Assembly: GCA_016936505.1 (NCBI GenBank)
Contig: JAFGXS010000011.1
Span: 62,001-126,000 of the forward strand
Reading direction: 5' to 3'
DNA: 64,000 nt
Source of the DNA: Bacteroidales bacterium
GTDB taxonomy: Bacteria; Bacteroidota; Bacteroidia; Bacteroidales; F082
The notes under the pieces were generated by a model. The model had not been told where the DNA came from, did not search any database, and worked only from the letters and a program-made list of their open reading frames with translations. The translations under genes were made by a program, and so were the position numbers. Below, piece by piece: positions 46,354 to 54,310 of this stretch (its first letter is position 1; the number at the start of each line of letters is the position of its first letter).

Positions 46354-46395
46354 ATGAACAATTTTACAGAACATTGTTACCCGTCTAACCTGTGA
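46354..46395 (+). CDS. Possible remnant of a fifth peptide (13 codons)
   Basis: A 13-codon ORF preceded by the same ATCATGA context as copies C and D. Its end, EHCYPSNL, loosely recalls TACHPNL of copy B. It may be a decayed fifth copy or mere chance. Confidence 0.2.
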   Translation: MNNFTEHCYPSNL

Positions 46396-46408
46396 AAACC
46401 CTTTTTAA

Positions 46409-47464
46409 ATGACTACGCTGAACCCCGTATCGCAAAACAAGAATTATCTGATTACCTACCCTATGGTTTGGACAGTTATTGTAGCACTTCACATGCTGGT
46501 TCTGAATTTGTTTTACGATGTCAACAGCCTGGTCAGCTTTACCGATGCACTGGTATTCAATGTCCTTTTTATGATCATTGGATACAGTCTTTGGTTTGTG
46601 ATCCGGTTTAATCTTAAAGAAAAACCTTCCATTTTTGATATCGTTTTCAATCATTTACTGGTAGCTCTTGTCGTCATCGCCATTTGGCTAGCTGCCGGAT
46701 ATTTTATTCTTTCGTACCTCTTCACCAACAATAACGATTATCTTTCGTTCCTGCGCATTACACTTCCCTGGCGTGCCGTCACAGGTTTCTTTTACTATCT
46801 GATTTTTGTTTTGTTTTACTACCTGCTCATTTATAATGACGATCTACAGGAAAAGTTAAGAATGGAAAACGAATTGCAAAAACTGGTTACTGAGGCCGAG
46901 CTTAATGCCTTGAAATCACAAATTAACCCTCACTTTTTATTCAATAGTCTGAACTCTATCAGCTCGCTTACCATCAGCAATCCCGATAAGGCACAGGAAA
47001 TGGTAATCAAACTTTCCGACTTTCTCAGGTATTCATTAAGCCATGATAAGAATGAACAAACCAGTTTAAAAGAAGAATTTGAGAACCTGTTGCGCTATCT
47101 CGAAATTGAAAAGGTACGTTTTGGCAAGCGCCTGAACTTTATTCACAACATACCTGAACAGTGTTTTGAGGTTCATATTCCCAATATGATTTTACAGCCG
47201 CTTATTGAAAACTCTATTAAACACGGGGTATACAACAGTTCGGAGGAAACCGAAGTTGAAATAAAATGTACCGATAATAATAACTACCTTGTAATAGAAA
47301 TTACAAACGATTATGATCCAGATACCAAAAAACCCAAAGGAGAAGGTGTAGGACTTAAAAACATAAAAAAGCGGCTACAGCTGATATACGGACGAAGTGA
47401 TTTGTTGGAAACAATTGCCGAAAAAATGGTATTTAAAGCTATATTAACCATACCAAAACAGTAA
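46409..47464 (+). CDS. LytS-type sensor histidine kinase
   Basis: 351 aa. Four N-terminal transmembrane helices (about residues 14-36, 46-67, 78-104, 123-143) with very short loops, so sensing probably occurs in or near the membrane. A short coiled linker leads to the His_kinase domain with NPHFLFNSLNSISSL (His175 is the phosphoacceptor), the N-box ENSIKHGVY and the G-box GEGVGLKNIKKRL of the HATPase_c domain. It is encoded 4 nt upstream of a LytTR response regulator, its evident partner, and after four small peptide genes and a LiaF-like gene. Confidence 0.9.
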   Translation: MTTLNPVSQNKNYLITYPMVWTVIVALHMLVLNLFYDVNSLVSFTDALVFNVLFMIIGYSLWFVIRFNLKEKPSIFDIVFNHLLVALVVIAIWLAAGYFILSYLFTNNNDYLSFLRITLPWRAVTGFFYYLIFVLFYYLLIYNDDLQEKLRMENELQKLVTEAELNALKSQINPHFLFNSLNSISSLTISNPDKAQEMVIKLSDFLRYSLSHDKNEQTSLKEEFENLLRYLEIEKVRFGKRLNFIHNIPEQCFEVHIPNMILQPLIENSIKHGVYNSSEETEVEIKCTDNNNYLVIEITNDYDPDTKKPKGEGVGLKNIKKRLQLIYGRSDLLETIAEKMVFKAILTIPKQ

Positions 47465-47467
47465 GTT

Positions 47468-48229
47468 ATGGAACAAACATTGCGCATTATCATCATTGAA
47501 GACGAACAACCTGCCAGAGAACTGGTTAAAGCCTATCTGAAATCTTATGAGAACCTGGAGCTTATAGCTGAATGTGAAAATGGTTTTGAAGGGATTAAAG
47601 CCATTCAGGAACATCAGCCCGATTTGGTTTTTCTGGATATTCAAATGCCCAAACTCACCGGATTTGAAATGCTGGAACTACTCGACGATGTTCCTGAAAT
47701 CATTTTCACTACAGCATACGACCAATTTGCAATAAAAGCTTTCGAACTTAATGCTATTGATTATCTGATGAAACCTTTTTCCAGAGATCGTTTCCATCAG
47801 GCACTGAATAAAGCATTTGAACGCATGCGAAACAAAACTGCTGAAGAGTCGAAACCGGCACTGGAAAAACTGAAAGAAAGCATCCGTGAGAAATCGGGTC
47901 CGCTGGAACGCATTTTCGTTAAAACAGGCAGCCATATCGACATGATTCCGGTTCCTGATATTTTTTACATTCAGGCGCAGGACGACTACGTTGAATTACA
48001 CAGCCCTAATGGTAGATTTCTAAAAAAAGAAACCATGGGCAGCATTGAAAAACAATTGCCTGAAGGACAGTTTCTCAGGGTACACCGCTCATCCATCATC
48101 AACACCAAGCAAATCGAAAAACTTGAGAAATACGGAAAAGAAAGTTATGTCGTTATTTTAAAAGACGGAACCCGCGTAATCGTAAGCAAAAGCCGGGTGA
48201 AGACTTTGAAAGAACAGTTGGGAATATAA
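47468..48229 (+). CDS. LytTR-family response regulator
   Basis: 253 aa. The receiver domain (about residues 1-120) has the acidic pocket IIEDEQPAR, the phospho-acceptor Asp57 in VFLDIQMP, and Lys in YLMKPF. The C-terminal LytTR DNA-binding domain (about 150-250) includes IFYIQAQDDYVELH, FLRVHRSSIINTKQIEKLE and RVIVSKSRVKTLKEQL. LytTR proteins bind paired direct repeats near promoters; such a repeat lies at 44715-44743 ahead of this operon. It probably activates its own transcript and other envelope genes. Confidence 0.93.
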   Translation: MEQTLRIIIIEDEQPARELVKAYLKSYENLELIAECENGFEGIKAIQEHQPDLVFLDIQMPKLTGFEMLELLDDVPEIIFTTAYDQFAIKAFELNAIDYLMKPFSRDRFHQALNKAFERMRNKTAEESKPALEKLKESIREKSGPLERIFVKTGSHIDMIPVPDIFYIQAQDDYVELHSPNGRFLKKETMGSIEKQLPEGQFLRVHRSSIINTKQIEKLEKYGKESYVVILKDGTRVIVSKSRVKTLKEQLGI

Positions 48230-48265
48230 AATTTGCGCCACCCCTTGATAACAAAATAACAAACT

Positions 48266-48844
48266 ATGAGTGAGTACATAAAGATCGGACTTATAGTTAT
48301 CTGGTTGCTGTTCTTAAGTTATTGGATTATTTTGGCACAGGTTACCAAAAAAGTTAAAAGCCAGGAACCCCTCTTACCAAGGTTTTTAAAATACTGGCTT
48401 CCTATTATCATTGCAGCTTACCTTTCAGGACCCGGAGAATGGTTTGGACATACATGGATAAGAGAAAATTTTGTTCCGCACTCCAATCAGGTTGGACTCA
48501 TCGGGATCTCAATTTGTTTTGTCGGATTAGTTACAGTAATCTGGTCACGTTATAATCTAGGAAAAAACTGGAGCTTTTCAGTCCAGGTAAAAGAAGATCA
48601 CGAGTTAATTCAAAACGGAATATACAAAATAATCAGGCATCCTATCTACACAGGTCTTCTGTTACTTTTTATAGGAAACACGTTGATTAATGGGGATTAC
48701 CGGGGAATCATTGCCGTAGTAATCGTATCTATTTCGCTTTGGTTTAAGATTAAAAAAGAGGAAAAATTACTCTTTGAGATTTTTGGCAAAGATTATATCG
48801 AGTATAAAAACAAAACAAAGGCTTTAATTCCTTTTGTTATTTGA
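48266..48844 (+). CDS. Isoprenylcysteine carboxyl methyltransferase (ICMT)-family membrane protein
   Basis: 192 aa, about five hydrophobic helices. The C-terminal signature NGIYKIIRHPIYTGLLLLF matches the ICMT/PEMT family, which binds S-adenosylmethionine at the membrane face; the final conserved Glu-rich segment is KKEEKLLFEIFGKDYIEYK. Bacterial members have mostly unknown substrates. The gene starts 36 nt after the LytTR regulator with no visible terminator, so it may belong to that operon. Convergent with the 2-hydroxyacid dehydrogenase. Confidence 0.8.
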   Translation: MSEYIKIGLIVIWLLFLSYWIILAQVTKKVKSQEPLLPRFLKYWLPIIIAAYLSGPGEWFGHTWIRENFVPHSNQVGLIGISICFVGLVTVIWSRYNLGKNWSFSVQVKEDHELIQNGIYKIIRHPIYTGLLLLFIGNTLINGDYRGIIAVVIVSISLWFKIKKEEKLLFEIFGKDYIEYKNKTKALIPFVI

Positions 48845-48860
48845 ACATCGGAAATACTAT

Positions 48861-49808
48861 TTATTTGTTGATATACAGGTTTTTAACTTTTTCCACGAGT
48901 GTATTGGCCAGTTTCCAGTTGGACTCGTGTGTCCATCCGGCAATATGTGGTGACAAAACTACCTGATCCATATCTATCAGATCCGCAAAAGCCTGTGGCA
49001 GTTGTTTGGCATCCAGATGCTCGAACGACAGTCCTTCAAATTCAAGAACATCAAGACAGGCTCCGCGAACTTTTCCTGTTTTGAGATTCTTTACCAAATC
49101 AACCGTGTTCACAATTTTACCCCGGGCCGTATTAACAACAAAAACAGGTTTTTTAAATTTATTGATAAACTCATCGGTAACCAGAAAACGGGTTTCTTCA
49201 GTCAGCGGCAAATGTAAACTCACAACATCACACTGCTCAAAAAGTTCGTCCATTGTACTCTCGGTAACAAACTCGTCGCTAAAACCTTTTTTGTACTTGT
49301 CGTAAGCTAAAACATTTACATTAAAACCAAAAAGTTTGCGTGCAAAGGCACCTCCTGTATTACCATAACCGATAATTCCAATGGTTTTGCCTTCCAATTC
49401 AAGGCCCCTGTTTTCTTCTCTTTTCCAAATTCCTTTACGCACTTCTTCATCTGCCCGTCTCAGATTATTAAACAACATCAGCAACATCCCCACAGCCTGT
49501 TCTCCAACAGCATTTCGGTTTCCTTCGGGTGCGTTCAGACATATAATATTTTTGTTTTCAGCAAATGCAACATCAATATTTTCCATTCCGGCTCCCACAC
49601 GTCCAATAAATTTCAACTGTTTAGCCTTAGATAATATTTCTTCATCCAGCTTAATTTTACTTCTGATAATTATCCCTTCATATTCATTGATGATATTCAA
49701 AAAATCCGGTCTTTGATAACCCGGAAACGAATCGCACTGAAATCCTGCTTTTTCTAATCCTTCAACTAAATAAGGATGCGTTGTATCAACAAACAAAACT
49801 TTCTTCAT
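48861..49808 (-). CDS. D-2-hydroxyacid dehydrogenase (phosphoglycerate dehydrogenase-like)
   Basis: 315 aa from the ATG at 49808; an in-frame ATG at 49841 adds 11 residues and cannot be excluded. NAD-binding GIIGYGNTGGAFARKL, the Arg-containing VNTARGKIVNTVDLV and the catalytic His in LSPHIAGWTHES are conserved. The most likely substrate is 3-phosphoglycerate (serine synthesis), though related 2-keto acids are possible. There is no C-terminal ACT domain. It stands alone on the minus strand. Confidence 0.85.
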   Translation of the reverse strand: MKKVLFVDTTHPYLVEGLEKAGFQCDSFPGYQRPDFLNIINEYEGIIIRSKIKLDEEILSKAKQLKFIGRVGAGMENIDVAFAENKNIICLNAPEGNRNAVGEQAVGMLLMLFNNLRRADEEVRKGIWKREENRGLELEGKTIGIIGYGNTGGAFARKLFGFNVNVLAYDKYKKGFSDEFVTESTMDELFEQCDVVSLHLPLTEETRFLVTDEFINKFKKPVFVVNTARGKIVNTVDLVKNLKTGKVRGACLDVLEFEGLSFEHLDAKQLPQAFADLIDMDQVVLSPHIAGWTHESNWKLANTLVEKVKNLYINK

Positions 49809-49916
49809 AGTTACTGTATTTAAGGTCGGAACAAAGGTCATAAAAAAACCATTGGGCAGAAAAGACAGAAGTTTGTTTTACAGCTTAAAACATCATAAAA
49901 ATGCCCGAAACATTAT

Positions 49917-49947
49917 TTTGCCCTAAGCAAAACAAATCTTACCTTTG
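49917..49947 (+). promoter_or_regulatory. Promoter of the RND transporter gene
   Basis: TTTG (49917-49920), a 19-nt spacer and TACCTTTG (49940-49947) form an ideal Bacteroidetes promoter, 82 bp upstream of the ATG at 50029. Confidence 0.75.
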
Positions 49948-50028
49948 TCCTCTTGTTTTTAGAATTTTGATTTTTCACAACAATATTCTGGACAATTTTT
50001 TATATTTTTCGGTGATTATTAAAAAGTT

Positions 50029-52443
50029 ATGTGGCAATTTTTAGTGAGGTTCATCCTTAGAAACAGACTGACAATTTTAATAGTAATTGGTTTGCTTACT
50101 GTTTTTATGGGATACGAAGGTTCCAAAGTAAAACTATCGTATGAATTGGCTAAAATGTTGCCTTCAACCGATCCCACAAGTATTGAATACAACAAGTTCA
50201 AGAAAGAATTCGGGCAAACCGGCGACGGAAGCGTAACTTTTGTTGCCGTTAAGGACCCACAACTTTTCACGTTATCTCATTTTACCGAATGGTATGACAT
50301 CACTCAGGAGCTCAGAAAAATAAAAGGAGTGAAACAGGTTGTTTCTTCTGCACGGGTATTTTCACTGGTTCGAAACGACAGCCTCCACAAATTTGAGTTC
50401 GTGAACCTTGTGCCTTTTAAACCTACAACACAACAGCAGGTTGATTCCATCAAAAACAAACTGTATAACCTGCCGATGTACGCTAACAGGCTTTATAACA
50501 GAGGGAATCATGTTCAAATGATTATGATTACTGTCGATAAAGACATCCTGAACTCAAAGAAACGCATCCCAATGATGCAAAAAATCACTGAAACGGTGAA
50601 CCAGTATGGTAATATGTTTCATGTTGACATGCGTTATTCAGGACTTCCTTATATCCGTACCATTCAAAGTAAGTTGATTCTGAATGAATCTTTCTTTTTT
50701 ATTTTTCTTTCCGCTTTTATCACATTTGTGCTTCTGTTTATCTTGTTCCGATCACTAAGAGCTGTTTTTTTTGCGATGGTTGTGGTGATTGTAGCCGTAA
50801 TATGGACCTTGGGAAGTATTACTTTATTAGGATATAAATTCACCATTCTTACCGGTGTATTGCCACCGCTTCTGATTGTTATCGGTGTGGAGAACTCCAT
50901 ATTCCTGTTAAACAAATATCTGGATGAAATCCGTCTGCACGGAAACAAAACCAAAGCTCTTTCTAGAATGATTACCCGCATTGGAAAGGCAAATCTGTTA
51001 ACCAATGCTACTACTGCGGTTGGTTTTGGTTCATTCATTATTACTTCCAATACATTCCTGGTTGAGTTTGGCATTGTAGCTACCATCAACATTCTGGCAA
51101 TTTATGTTCTGTCTATGTTGTTGTTGCCCATTCTTTTCAGTTATTTTCCGGTTCCCAAGGCCAAACATTTGAGACATCTGGAAAATGAAAAAGGCTTTAC
51201 TACAATTTTTGTAAAGAAAGTAACACACGTGGTTTTGAATTACAGAACCGTAACTTATATTGTCACCTTCTTATTGGTAGGTGCCGGAATTTATGGAGCC
51301 ACCTTACTCCGGACTACCGGATCAATTGTTGACGATTTATCAAAAAACAGCAAAATCAGAAAAGATCTCAGGTTTTTTGAACATAATTTTAAAGGGGTTA
51401 TGCCACTTGAAATTACTATTAACACAGAAAAACCCAACGGTGTTTTAAGATTATCCACCCTCAGAAAGATTAACCAGCTTCAGGACACACTAGCGTTGTA
51501 CCCCCAATTTGCACAACCTATTTCCATTGTTGAAATAGTTAAAGCTGCTAAACAGGCATTTTACCGTGGAAACCCAAAAATGTATACACTTCCCAATAGT
51601 CAGGAAAAGAATTTTATTATGTCTTACATCCCTGATTTTAGCAACAAAAAGAACAATCTGTTGAGTTCATTTGTGGATTCAAATTATCAGATTGCAAGGA
51701 TCTCGGTTCAAATGGAAAATGTGGGAACCAATGAAATTGACAGTATTTTACAGACCATAAAACCTAAAATAGATAAAATCTTTCCCCCTTCACATTACAA
51801 GGTTCATCTTACGGGAACCAGTGTTGTATTCTTGAAAAGCACAAACTATCTGGTTAAGAACTTATTTACCAGTTTATTGTTGGCCATATTTGCCATAACA
51901 CTGTTAATGTCGGTGATATTTTCATCATTAAAAATGATCATCATATCACTCATACCCAATGCTATACCCCTTATCTTAACCGCAGGTATGATGGGATATT
52001 TTGGCATCTCCATAAAACCCTCAACCATTATTATTTTTAGCATTGCTTTGGGGATCAGCGTGGATAATACCATTCATTTCCTTTCTCGCTACAGGCTTCA
52101 TTTAAAGTCGAACCGATGGAAAATTAAAGAGTCCGTTCTGGATGCGCTTAAAGAAACAGGCCACAGCATGATTTTTTCGGCAATCGTTTTGTTTTTTGGA
52201 TTCTTTATCTTCACGTTATCATCGTTTGGAGGAACACAGGCGTTAGGCTATCTGGTTTCCATCACCCTGTTAGTAGCCCTGTTTACAAACCTGATTGTGT
52301 TGCCGTCACTACTTATCACACTCAACAAATGGTTACTGACTTCCTCGTTCAAAAAGCCAGGGAAGATATCTATTGAGAGCGAACCCGAAGAAAACGATCA
52401 GATTGAAAAAATTGTAGAAGAAGAACTGGACAAAAAAGAATAA
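50029..52443 (+). CDS. RND/MMPL-family transporter
   Basis: 804 aa. Two homologous halves, each with one N-terminal helix, a periplasmic domain and five clustered helices, are visible (clusters around residues 225-370 and 620-770). The first helix bundle ends with PPLLIVIGVENSIFLLNKY and the second contains ALGISVDNTIHFLSRYRLH, the paired helix-4 motif of MMPL/HpnN-like exporters. The acidic C-terminal tail is cytoplasmic. The family exports lipids or hydrophobic compounds. rfbA and a polyprenyl synthase follow closely. Confidence 0.88.
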   Translation: MWQFLVRFILRNRLTILIVIGLLTVFMGYEGSKVKLSYELAKMLPSTDPTSIEYNKFKKEFGQTGDGSVTFVAVKDPQLFTLSHFTEWYDITQELRKIKGVKQVVSSARVFSLVRNDSLHKFEFVNLVPFKPTTQQQVDSIKNKLYNLPMYANRLYNRGNHVQMIMITVDKDILNSKKRIPMMQKITETVNQYGNMFHVDMRYSGLPYIRTIQSKLILNESFFFIFLSAFITFVLLFILFRSLRAVFFAMVVVIVAVIWTLGSITLLGYKFTILTGVLPPLLIVIGVENSIFLLNKYLDEIRLHGNKTKALSRMITRIGKANLLTNATTAVGFGSFIITSNTFLVEFGIVATINILAIYVLSMLLLPILFSYFPVPKAKHLRHLENEKGFTTIFVKKVTHVVLNYRTVTYIVTFLLVGAGIYGATLLRTTGSIVDDLSKNSKIRKDLRFFEHNFKGVMPLEITINTEKPNGVLRLSTLRKINQLQDTLALYPQFAQPISIVEIVKAAKQAFYRGNPKMYTLPNSQEKNFIMSYIPDFSNKKNNLLSSFVDSNYQIARISVQMENVGTNEIDSILQTIKPKIDKIFPPSHYKVHLTGTSVVFLKSTNYLVKNLFTSLLLAIFAITLLMSVIFSSLKMIIISLIPNAIPLILTAGMMGYFGISIKPSTIIIFSIALGISVDNTIHFLSRYRLHLKSNRWKIKESVLDALKETGHSMIFSAIVLFFGFFIFTLSSFGGTQALGYLVSITLLVALFTNLIVLPSLLITLNKWLLTSSFKKPGKISIESEPEENDQIEKIVEEELDKKE

Positions 52444-52458
52444 CAAACCTATAAACCC

Positions 52459-53319
52459 ATGAAAGGCATTATTTTAGCCGGAGGATCAGGCACTAGACTT
52501 CATCCCTTAACATTGGCCGTTAGTAAACAGCTTATGCCCATTTATGACAAGCCAATGATTTATTATCCACTTTCCATTTTATTGATGGCCGGAATAAAAG
52601 ACATTCTGATTATTTCCACACCACACGACACTCCCAATTTTAAATTACTCTTGGGCGATGGTTCACGGATAGGATGCAATTTTGAATATGCCGTTCAGGA
52701 AGTTCCCAATGGTTTGGCTCAGGCCTTTGTTATTGGAGAAAAGTTTATTGGAGATGATAAAGTAGCTCTGGTTTTGGGCGACAATATTTTTTACGGAAGA
52801 GGACTGCATCAATTACTGATGGACAGTACTGATCCTTATGGAGGTCTGGTTTTTGCTTATCATGTTAAAGATCCTGAAAGATATGGTGTTGTTGAATTTG
52901 ATGATGACATGAACGCCCTTTCCATTGAAGAAAAACCTGTAAATCCCAAGTCCAGCTATGCTGTTCCAGGATTGTATTTTTATGATAACTCTGTCGTTGA
53001 GATTGCAAAAAATTTGGAGCCCAGTGCCAGAGGAGAATACGAAATTACTGATGTCAACAAACATTACCTGAAAGAAGGAAAACTTAAAGTCGGACTTTTA
53101 AGTCGTGGAACGGCCTGGCTCGACACCGGAACATTTGCTTCTCTTACTCAAGCTTCACAATTTGTTGAAGTGATTCAGGAAAGACAAAACCAGAAAATTA
53201 GCTGTATTGAAGAAATTGCTTACAAAAAAGGCTTCATCACCAAAGACCAACTTCGTGAAATTGCCCAACCTTTAATCAAAAGTGGTTACGGTCAGTATTT
53301 AATTGACTTAATTAAATAA
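52459..53319 (+). CDS. rfbA: Glucose-1-phosphate thymidylyltransferase
   Basis: 286 aa, full length. The nucleotidyltransferase motif [28 protein letters not shown] and [19 protein letters not shown] are typical of RfbA/RmlA. It makes dTDP-glucose for rhamnose or other deoxysugars in O-antigen and surface glycans. No rfbB/C/D follow here, so the rest of the pathway is elsewhere. It lies 15 nt after the RND gene and 2 nt before the polyprenyl synthase gene. Confidence 0.95.
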   Translation: MKGIILAGGSGTRLHPLTLAVSKQLMPIYDKPMIYYPLSILLMAGIKDILIISTPHDTPNFKLLLGDGSRIGCNFEYAVQEVPNGLAQAFVIGEKFIGDDKVALVLGDNIFYGRGLHQLLMDSTDPYGGLVFAYHVKDPERYGVVEFDDDMNALSIEEKPVNPKSSYAVPGLYFYDNSVVEIAKNLEPSARGEYEITDVNKHYLKEGKLKVGLLSRGTAWLDTGTFASLTQASQFVEVIQERQNQKISCIEEIAYKKGFITKDQLREIAQPLIKSGYGQYLIDLIK

Positions 53320-53321
53320 TT

Positions 53322-54308
53322 ATGGCAAAACAAATGTATACGTTCGAAGAGCTTTACACCATCTTCTCGGAAGAGCTTAAAAAGCAAAACTTCAGCAAAA
53401 GCCCGAAAGAACTATACGAACCCATTATTTACACCATTTCACAATCGGGTAAGCGGCTACGACCCATCTTTACTTTAATGGCTTGTGATTTGTTTGGTTG
53501 CGACATCAACAAGGCTATGAATCAAGCCATAGCCATTGAACTTCTGCACAATTTTACATTGATTCACGATGACATTATGGACGAAGCACCTGTAAGACAC
53601 GGACAGGAAACTGTGCATATGAAATGGAATCAGAATCTTGCAATTTTAGCCGGAGATACCATGTATGCCCTGGCCTACAAATATGCTTTGAATGCTGAAT
53701 TGAATATTTTACCTACGTTGATGCACACCTTCAATAACACAGCCCTAGAAGCTTGTGAAGGGCAACAGATGGACATCAATTTTGAAAAAAGAGAAATTGT
53801 TTCGCTTGACGAATACCTTTTAATGATCAAGTATAAAACTGCTGTTCTTTTTGGTGCCAGTATGCACATTGGCGGAATCATTGCCAAAGCTGAAGATGAA
53901 GATATTGAACATCTTTACCAGTACGGCTTAAATATTGGATTAGCTTTTCAGCTGAAAGACGATTTGCTTGATTTGTATGGACAAACTGCAAACTTTGGTA
54001 AAAAAACAGGAATTGACATCATTGAAGGAAAGAAGACCTTTTTATATATTAAAGCACTTGAACTGGCTGACGAAGAAACCAGAAAGCAACTGACTCATCA
54101 CTATCGTAACGCTCACCCGGATCGGGAACAAAAAATAGCCGATGTCAAAAATATTTTCGATCAACTTAATATCGAAGACATTACCCAGAAAACAATAGAG
54201 GATTACTTAAACAACAGCTTATTTCATCTGGAACAGGTAAACAGACCCAAAGAAAACAAGCTGATACTTGAAAATCTGGCTAAAAAACTTATGTTCAGAG
54301 AAAAATAG
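53322..54308 (+). CDS. Polyprenyl diphosphate synthase
   Basis: 328 aa. Both aspartate-rich motifs are present: LIHDDIMDEAPVRHG (first) and FQLKDDLLDLYG (second); SGKRLRP near residue 45 is the allylic-substrate region. The family elongates isoprenoid diphosphates. Whether it makes geranylgeranyl or longer chains (undecaprenyl precursors or quinone tails) cannot be decided by eye. It ends two bases short of the convergent ABC-F gene. Confidence 0.9.
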   Translation: MAKQMYTFEELYTIFSEELKKQNFSKSPKELYEPIIYTISQSGKRLRPIFTLMACDLFGCDINKAMNQAIAIELLHNFTLIHDDIMDEAPVRHGQETVHMKWNQNLAILAGDTMYALAYKYALNAELNILPTLMHTFNNTALEACEGQQMDINFEKREIVSLDEYLLMIKYKTAVLFGASMHIGGIIAKAEDEDIEHLYQYGLNIGLAFQLKDDLLDLYGQTANFGKKTGIDIIEGKKTFLYIKALELADEETRKQLTHHYRNAHPDREQKIADVKNIFDQLNIEDITQKTIEDYLNNSLFHLEQVNRPKENKLILENLAKKLMFREK

Positions 54309-54310
54309 AG

